DNA of 64,000 nt from Catonia carolina. Taxonomy: Eukaryota; Arthropoda; Insecta; Hemiptera; Achilidae. The notes under the pieces were generated by a model. The model was not told where the DNA came from, searched no databases, and was given only the letters and a program-made list of their open reading frames with translations. This document shows positions 57,441-64,000 of this stretch, in pieces. The position numbers and the translations under genes are program-made. The stretch is from positions 136,886,171 to 136,950,170 of the forward strand of contig JAQMRL010000002.1 in assembly GCA_035578175.1 (NCBI GenBank). Reading direction: 5' to 3'. Numbering within the stretch: the first letter of the stretch is position 1; every line of letters starts with the position of its first letter.

Positions 57441-59572
57441 TGGACAGGTCAAAGAGTAGGAACTAGACTAAAATATACTCCAACCACTAGCTAAGTTAGG
57501 CCTAGCAAGCCAGTAGTGTAGTGATAAAAAGGAAACTGCTTTCAAAAACAAAATCAAGCCTTGGATAATAACAGGGATTGAGGTAAATAACAAAAAATTA
57601 TGCATAAAGTAAAAATCATTTATACACTGCATTCTTATATAATCAGTTGGTAGTTCTGTAAAGATTAAATCTCATTAGAGATAGCCCTATTCTGTTTGTA
57701 TTCCGGCTAAGATGCTTTTTCATCTAATAACATGGAAATGTCCCCTCAAAAATAGTATTTTGTGGGTTTTACTAAAAATACAATATCAGTTGATAACGCA
57801 ACTCTACAATAATCTGAGTCCACCATTTGGTATGCGCAAAAAACTCTGCTTAACCAAAATATAGGGAGTGCGCCCGATTTCCGATAACATTTGCAGACAT
57901 TCTTTCACAACGATTCATTAGAAGCACGTCTGAAGCTGGAGATTCCTTATACTGTTTAACAAAACTTAGGACAACTCAAAACAAAATTTGATATAGAAAT
58001 TGGATGCTGCAAAGTTTTGCAAGGTTATTAGTGCATGGGTACATAAAAACGTACTCTTACCTCTAATACGTTAAATACATCCCCGGCTGGATGCAATTTC
58101 TGTCTTTATCAACTTGCTTTCTCACAAGGTTTGCCATCATCCATTTCAACTGACTGTACCATGTCTATGAAAAATCTTAATCTGTGTAGTCATCAGTCTG
58201 ATGCAAATATATTTTGCGCCAGAATTTATGCTTTTGAAGGAATAAGAAGAGAATGTTATGTAAAATTTATCTGAAATGCACTTTTTCTCATTTATAATAA
58301 GTGCATAGGCTTATAAATATTTACCGTTGGTCTGTAGAGACTTTTGACAGTCTCAATATTGAATGGAAATAGAAAAGTTTTTACCTATCAAAAACAATAC
58401 TTTATTGATTTTAAAACATTAAATATTTTATTCTAAACATTGAGTTTTCTAGTTATTGTTAACATTTGTTTTAAAAGATAAAAACAATATAAAGTAGTTA
58501 TTTTAGTTTGGTTTTCACAAAAAAAGAACTACTAATAATAATTAACTAATTAGCCAGGCCAATACACAAAAAATGTGTATTTAATTAAATAATTATTTAA
58601 AATGTTTAATTAATAGCTATTAATGAAATTTTTATGAGAAATGTTAATGAAATAACTCAGTAAGTTATTTTTAAAAACTTAATTGGAAGACTTTTGAAAA
58701 AAAATTATAAAGCATTTTTTCGTTATTATAATGAATATTTTAGTTCATGAAGGCACCGCTCAGATTGCCCTGGATTCATTGAAATTTCTAAGTGTTTTAG
58801 ATTTAAAAGTGTTATTACTAGAATACATAATCTTCATTCACAGAATAAAGTATCAAAAGAATAATGTTGGATTTTCATCTAATTGCATATTATCTGTTTT
58901 GCTGGACCCATATTCAAAGTTGGTTGTTATTTTCTTAACACTATCCTATAAAATTATTTATGAAAATTTTCAAAATCTAAGGCATGCAACCGATTTTTTA
59001 TACAATTTTTTTCAAAAAAAAATATTAGAGAAACTCTGATTGATTTGTAGTGTTTTCTTGATTTCATTGTATTAAACACAATACATAAATGCTTAAAAAT
59101 TAGGAAAATTTTTTGTAAAGAGTGTTTTTCTGCTTCTTCATTTTATACATCTTTTAGAAAGTTGGTAAACATGACAGCAATTTGCACTTTATTGGCAGCC
59201 AATCTAAAAAGTGGACTCATGTCTAAACTACGACAGTCTTGTATGGTTTTTAGCTACATTTTCCTTTTACCTGTTATTTTGCCTTGCATGATATTCTACA
59301 ATAATCTATATTTCTAACCTTTCATCACAAGTTTGATCTACCTAAATTCCCTTTTTTTAAAGGTGCCTGTCATTTCAGTGATCTAATCTAAGTGTTGAAG
59401 TATTTTGGAGTTGCAGCTTTTTTTTCTATCTAAAGAAGTCTAAATTTTTCTTTTTTTGCGTCCTGGAGACTCCAGGAGGAGTATAGGACATGTCAGTTAT
59501 AACACCCAGCTGAAATACATATAAGAATCACACAATGTATCACTACTACCAAGAAAGAAATTCTTGTACGCT
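57441..59572. other. Intergenic, nothing recognised
   Basis: Less AT-rich to about 58250, possibly old repeat DNA, then AT-rich. A 102-codon open frame at 58731-59039 has no family resemblance. Confidence 0.35.
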
Positions 59573-59583
59573 ATAAAAAGTTT

Positions 59584-59893
59584 AGCCCACCGGGTTAGTC
59601 TAGAGGTAAAGTCGTCGTCGCAATCAGCTGTTAAACAGCTGATTTTCGAAGACGAAGGTTCCTGGTTCAAATCCTAGTAGAGGTAATTACTTTTATACGG
59701 ATTTGAATACTAGACAGTGGTTACCAGTGTACTTTGATGGTTGGGGTTCAATTAACCATAATCTCTCAGGAATGGTCGGCCTGGGTCTGTACAAGACTGC
59801 ACGTCATATACACATCATCCACATCTCATTGGGTCTTGGGGTTGCTTATTGTTCTGAATTAAACAGATTGCAACGTACACAAATTAGGAAAAA
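59584..59893 (+). mobile_element. tRNA-derived SINE, family S1, with intact target duplication
   Basis: Flanked by 11-bp direct repeats ATAAAAAGTTT (59573-59583 and 59894-59904). The head has GGTTAGTCTAGAGGTAAAG (A box) and CTGGTTCAAATCC (B box), with the hairpin CAGCTGTTAAACAGCTG between. The body ends AACGTACACAAATTAGG plus an A-rich tail. It is the youngest-looking S1 copy. Confidence 0.93.
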
Positions 59894-59960
59894 ATAAAAA
59901 GTTTCACCAAGTAATTTTTCAGATTTTTTTTTTAAAGGAATGCAAATCATCACAACATTT

Positions 59961-60420
59961 TTAAAATTGAGGTAATTTATTCATGAATTTTCTCCCTGCA
60001 TAAGTAGGTTTTTGTTCAAACAATTTTGTGGAGTGATTAGCCACATAATAATCATTTCTGTTTCTCGTGTTATGATTGTGAATATTGAAATTCGGCATAA
60101 AATTATTTTGCCTAACATACATAATCACCTCAAAAATGTAGAGAGAGGGAACTGTAAGCAATTTAAGCTCTTTAAATAGTGGCCTGCATGAGGTTAGCTG
60201 GTTAGCTCCCACCATACACCTAATAGCTTTCTTTTGAATTTTAAAACCCCTATTCGTATTACCCATGCTAGAATTACCCCATACTAAGATACCATAACAG
60301 ATATGTGACAGAATGAGGCCATGATAAGCTCCCATTAGTAATTTTTTATCATTTAATCTGACAATTTGTTTTAGTGTAAATACCTCAGATGATATTTTTA
60401 CTACAAACTTGATTGGTATA
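59961..60420 (-). pseudogene. LINE reverse transcriptase C-terminal fragment
   Basis: Minus strand: EVFTLKQIVRLNDKKLLMGA, YHGLILSHICYGILVWGNSS, FKIQKKAIRCMVGANQLTSC, RPLFKELKLLTVPSLYIFEV and HNHNTRNRNDYYV. These are typical of the region after the reverse transcriptase in Jockey/CR1-like LINEs (Y..L.HS.L.YGI..WG, IQKKAIR...., CKPLF...). The open block is 125 codons and distinct from the 51.6 and 57 kb families. Confidence 0.85.
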
Positions 60421-61069
60421 GAAGTCCCAAGACAAAAAATCCTTTTGTAGGACTATTTCTCTAACATCTTTTAAGTCATTTAATGTCATCACTGGTTTAA
60501 GTCCAAGTCTCAACACCATACAACAGAATTGAAAATTCGTAGCAATGTAGTAAGCAAACTTTTAAAGAAATTTTGAGGATTACTAAACAAGCTTATTCTA
60601 TTCTTGATCTCATCTCCATTTTACTGTTCCATTGTTATTTGTCAGACAACCATAGAATAAACACAATCCTTAAGTATGAATTGTTTACTTAATTGCATTA
60701 TTCATAGCATTAAAGGTAAAGAAATAATAATAATTATTAAAAGCAAAAATATTAAAAATTTAAGGTTTTGATATATCTTATGGTCTTTGTTTACTTTTCA
60801 GTTAGATTTTTTTTATTTCAAATGAAATTAATGTAAAATATTAGTAGTTAATTAGATTCTCAGTGAAATCAGTTTATTATTAAAGAACTCGACTTTCTCG
60901 AAATATGTTTTATAATTCTTGTATTTTGTAATAAAATAAAGTCAGAGTACAAATTATGTCGTATTAAATTGATAATAATATTTATGATTTATTAATAATA
61001 TGTTAAAAAGTTTTCCTGGTAATTACTTCATTATTCTTTCTTTTTTTCTTTTTTTTCTATACAGTATTT
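60421..61069. other. Intergenic, nothing certain
   Basis: 60470-60600 may be further LINE remnant in minus orientation; the remainder is AT-rich. Confidence 0.35.
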
Positions 61070-61230
61070 GGTCGTTAGCGATCATGGTGGGTAGTAAATA
61101 GTACTGTGGAACTTAATCATAGGTATGAGTCTTATAATGATTCCAAATCATATCCAATTTAACTCAGAATCTTCCATTACATGCTGTAGAATCTAGCACC
61201 CTACCACTAACCCGTAGAAGTGGCTAGTTC
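61070..61230 (-). mobile_element. tRNA-derived SINE, family S2, decayed
   Basis: Minus strand: GCCACTTCTACGGGTTAGTG head region, then a diverged body. Plus strand shows GGTCGTTAGCGATCATGGTG, equivalent to the shared tail. Confidence 0.6.
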
Positions 61231-61329
61231 AATATTTTATTCCTTAATCTCAAAATAGATTGCTAATTTATTTGAAGTTTATTTTATACATCAATATTAT
61301 ACTTTTTTAATATTTTCTTCATCATCGTT

Positions 61330-61790
61330 ATTTGTCAAGGATTAGGCTCAATGGCCTGTTCCGGCATCCATCTCTTTTTAAGTCTTCCCAAGCCTCGCTT
61401 CCCTCTAGGTTTATACTTCCATGCTCATTGTGAAAGTCTGTGTGCTGGTGTGCATAGTAAATGGTTGGACCAGTTTCTCTTATATATTCTTAATGTTTCA
61501 CACAGTGACTGAACTTTTAACTCGGCACATATAGCTTCAATACGTTTTCTATTTAACCGGATACAACCTTTGAATCCGTGTAAAAATCTCATTTCAGCAG
61601 CCTGGATACAAGATTCATTCCTTTGTAATGACACCCATGTTTCGCTCCCATATACGTATTATGAGTGGTACAGCCAAGGCTCTGTAAAATTTCATTTGGG
61701 TGTCCTGTCTTGCTTTCTTTCATGTTATCCTGCCAATAGAACCGCATACAGAGTTGAATTTTTCCAGTTTTTCACTCATACATTTTATAT
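61330..61790 (-). pseudogene. LINE ORF2 C-terminal fragment
   Basis: Minus strand: YRALAVPLII-like start, CIQAAEMRFLHGFKGCIRLN, RKRIEAICAELKVQSLCETL, then GKRGLGRLKKRWMPEQ near the end. Same general clade as the 20.6 and 57 kb fragments but more decayed. Confidence 0.75.
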
Positions 61791-63897
61791 TTTCTTTTAA
61801 ATAAAATTGTCTGATTAAATTTATGACTCCAAAAATCAGGAATAATTTTTTAATTATACAGTGTAATAACAATGTGTGCTGGATTAAATTGTAAATTGGA
61901 TTTAAATTGGATATGACAAACTAAGTGTTTTAAAACTAACAATGATTTATGACTATATTGGACATTTTTGTTTCTTATACTATCTGAACAATTTATGACA
62001 TATTAACTTCCATAGTTACTATTTAATAACTCACTGTAATTGCTTATAACCAAGCTGTTAATGTGACAACTTTAATAAAAATAAAATAAAACCTACTTCA
62101 AAATAAATATTACATTCGTGGTAGATTTCTTCATCACCCTATAAAAAAATTACAGTCTAATTTTTTAAATACAATTTCAAATGACTTAAATATACTGCAT
62201 TGAAGCAATTTTATTTTTCACTATTAACAATATATCATTACAGGTTCTTACTTCTCAATTGCATTGTTCTGTTTTGTTAAAAAATTACTTTCTTAACATC
62301 CTTTTATTTTTTAAATTAAAAATAATTAATTAATTTACCCTGATGGAATGAATTATTTTATTTATTAAATTTAACATAGGCCTATATTTATTTTAAATTT
62401 TAATATATAAAAATTATTCAAAATTTTATTTCTTGTTATAACTCAATACAAATGTTTTAATGAATATTAATTTTATATCAACCTAAAACTTTGAATTGTT
62501 ATTATTTCTTATGTAGATAATAATGAAATAATAGCTGAGAGATATTGCATTATCTATTTTATAATGAAAGTAATATGTAAAATAATTAAATAAAATTTAT
62601 ATTTTTATTATTTATAAATTATAGCTTATTAGCTTTATAAAAAAAATCTCTTTTTAATACATACCTACCTGAATAAATTTTGTATTATTATTATTATTAA
62701 TAACAGTAATGTATTTTGTGATTTATTGAATAGTGCAAAGAATGAGTATTAAAATTACTACAAAATAATGATTTAGTTAAGGATGTACTAAAGGCTTTGT
62801 GATAGGACTCCTACTATTTATTCATAATTTCGATTTTTTACAGAAATTATTGACAAGAAAGTTTTTATCAGCACATATCAGACTTTAATCAGATTAATGA
62901 AAGTACATAACCGAAAAAAAATCCTTTGCACAATTCAATAAAAAAAAATATTATAAAAAGTTTTATTTATGCAGTTAAACATCACGTCAGAATATTTAAA
63001 AAATTAATTTAAAATTTTATAATATAGCTGGCCTGTTAATAAATTATGTAATTTACATAGTGATGTAAAATAAGATTGCATTGTACATAATTAAATATGA
63101 ATTACGATAATTAATAGATTATTTAAAGCTCTTCTATAAATTAAACGAAAATAAAAACCATTTCCTTTGTATAAAAATATAAATAATAATAATAATTACA
63201 TAAAAATAGACTGTATATAATAATATTAGTATTATTATTACAATTTATTATTATTATTAAATTTAAAACCAACATTATAGGAATGTGTTACATGAATGCT
63301 TTTTTCATTAATAAAACAAGTGAAATTGTAAGACCAATAAATAAAATGTTTTGTACTTATTACAGTTAATTAAAATTTAAACAAATTAATTGATACGTTA
63401 AGCTTCTAGGATTGAAATTAATAAATTTAATAGTTAATAATATTTATCTTTAATTTTTTAACTTTAACGTAAAATATTTTTTAATTTTTGACAGATATCG
63501 GCATACTTAAATTAATATTTTTTTAGCCTCTATAAAAATAAATATACAGTATATTAATTACAATATATAAAATGCAGCCAAGTAATTAAAGAATAATAAT
63601 AGTTTAGTTTTTAGAACGGTTTTTAATTAAACATGTTGACATATTAGCTAAATTCAAATAGGCACATCTCATTTTGTAACTCAAAATCTCTCAGTTGCAC
63701 TTAATCATACTCTTTTTTCACTTTTTAAATACATATATTCTCCCTTGTATAAGCTGACCCAATTTTTTTTGTTTTTTGAATTGACCTGCTAAAATTAAGT
63801 GCACATAACATTACAGATCGAATTGGATTATACATTTTTATAAACGCATATAGGCCCTATTATCTATAGTCCAGCCTCTCTTAGTTTGCTCCTAATG
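61791..63897. other. Intergenic, nothing recognised
   Basis: Extremely AT-rich. Confidence 0.45.
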
Positions 63898-64000
63898 TAA
63901 ACAAATAATGACGTCACTGAGCATGCGCATTGTATCAAAATGAGTACACGCTGATTAAAAAGTAACAACAAATACTTTCAAAAGTATTTAAATACAAAAT
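63898..64000 (+). repeat. Dispersed repeat D, copy 2, cut by the window edge
   Basis: Matches 39018-39120 from AACAAATAATGACGTCACTG to ACTTTCAAAAGTATTT and continues past the right edge. Confidence 0.85.

Noticed and set aside
58731..59039. 102-codon open frame on the plus strand
   Set aside because: No family resemblance, AT-rich codon composition matching the surroundings, no splice or promoter context; chance frame.
1..64000. CRISPR array, rRNA, endogenous virus or toxin gene
   Set aside because: None seen; repeats present are transposons, SINEs, microsatellites and dispersed repeats.

Overview
The window comes from an AT-rich insect genome with large introns and many small transposons. 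Transposon and LINE types (DD34D mariners, Tigger/pogo, piggyBac-like MITEs, Jockey-type LINEs, several tRNA-derived SINE families) suggest a hemipteran. That is an inference from general character; no species-diagnostic marker was recognised. One host gene is supported: the 3' part of the voltage-gated calcium channel beta subunit (orthologue of vertebrate CACNB1-4 and Drosophila Ca-beta), on the plus strand.

The gene: four exons (4228-4465, 6236-6401, 10806-10904, 14205-14505) encode the end of the HOOK linker and nearly the whole guanylate-kinase-like domain in one continuous frame with matching splice phases. Three further pieces form variable C-termini: a 42-nt exon (17724-17765), a possible short terminal exon (19924-20002, stop TAA), and a long terminal exon (38139-38479) with a His/Pro-rich tail. 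All inward joins are phase 1, so the long tail can follow either the 14205-14505 exon or the 42-nt exon. The last intron is 18 to 20 kb. The 5' part of the gene (N-terminus, SH3 domain) lies beyond the left edge.

Introns and the region after 38.7 kb are mostly repeat-derived. From left to right: a TA-flanked Tc1-like relic (1755-2516), a palindrome-rich TTAA-flanked MITE (4587-4983), a mariner interrupted by another repeat (6945-9189), a near-perfect 71-bp inverted repeat (9257-9422), a CTAG-rich MITE (10979-11351), a mariner whose 3' end is duplicated in mirror image (11662-12585), a Tc1-like element ending 40 bp before an exon (13088-14164), a second TTAA-flanked element (15316-16169), a hAT-like MITE (21435-21922), Tigger-like elements (24202-25023, 32855-34042, about 55482-56800), a Harbinger-like candidate (40964-41830), and a second mirror-ended mariner-superfamily element with nearly identical 224-bp arms (49934-50577). 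Degraded LINE 3' ends lie at 11.4, 19.4, 20.6, 39.9, 51.6, 57, 60 and 61.4 kb. Three SINE families recur, one with intact 11-bp target duplications at 59.6 kb.

No second host gene, tRNA, rRNA or CRISPR array was found. The most unusual observation is that two unrelated mariner-superfamily families independently show the same architecture: equal-length inverted copies of the 3' end flanking a unique stretch of transposase.
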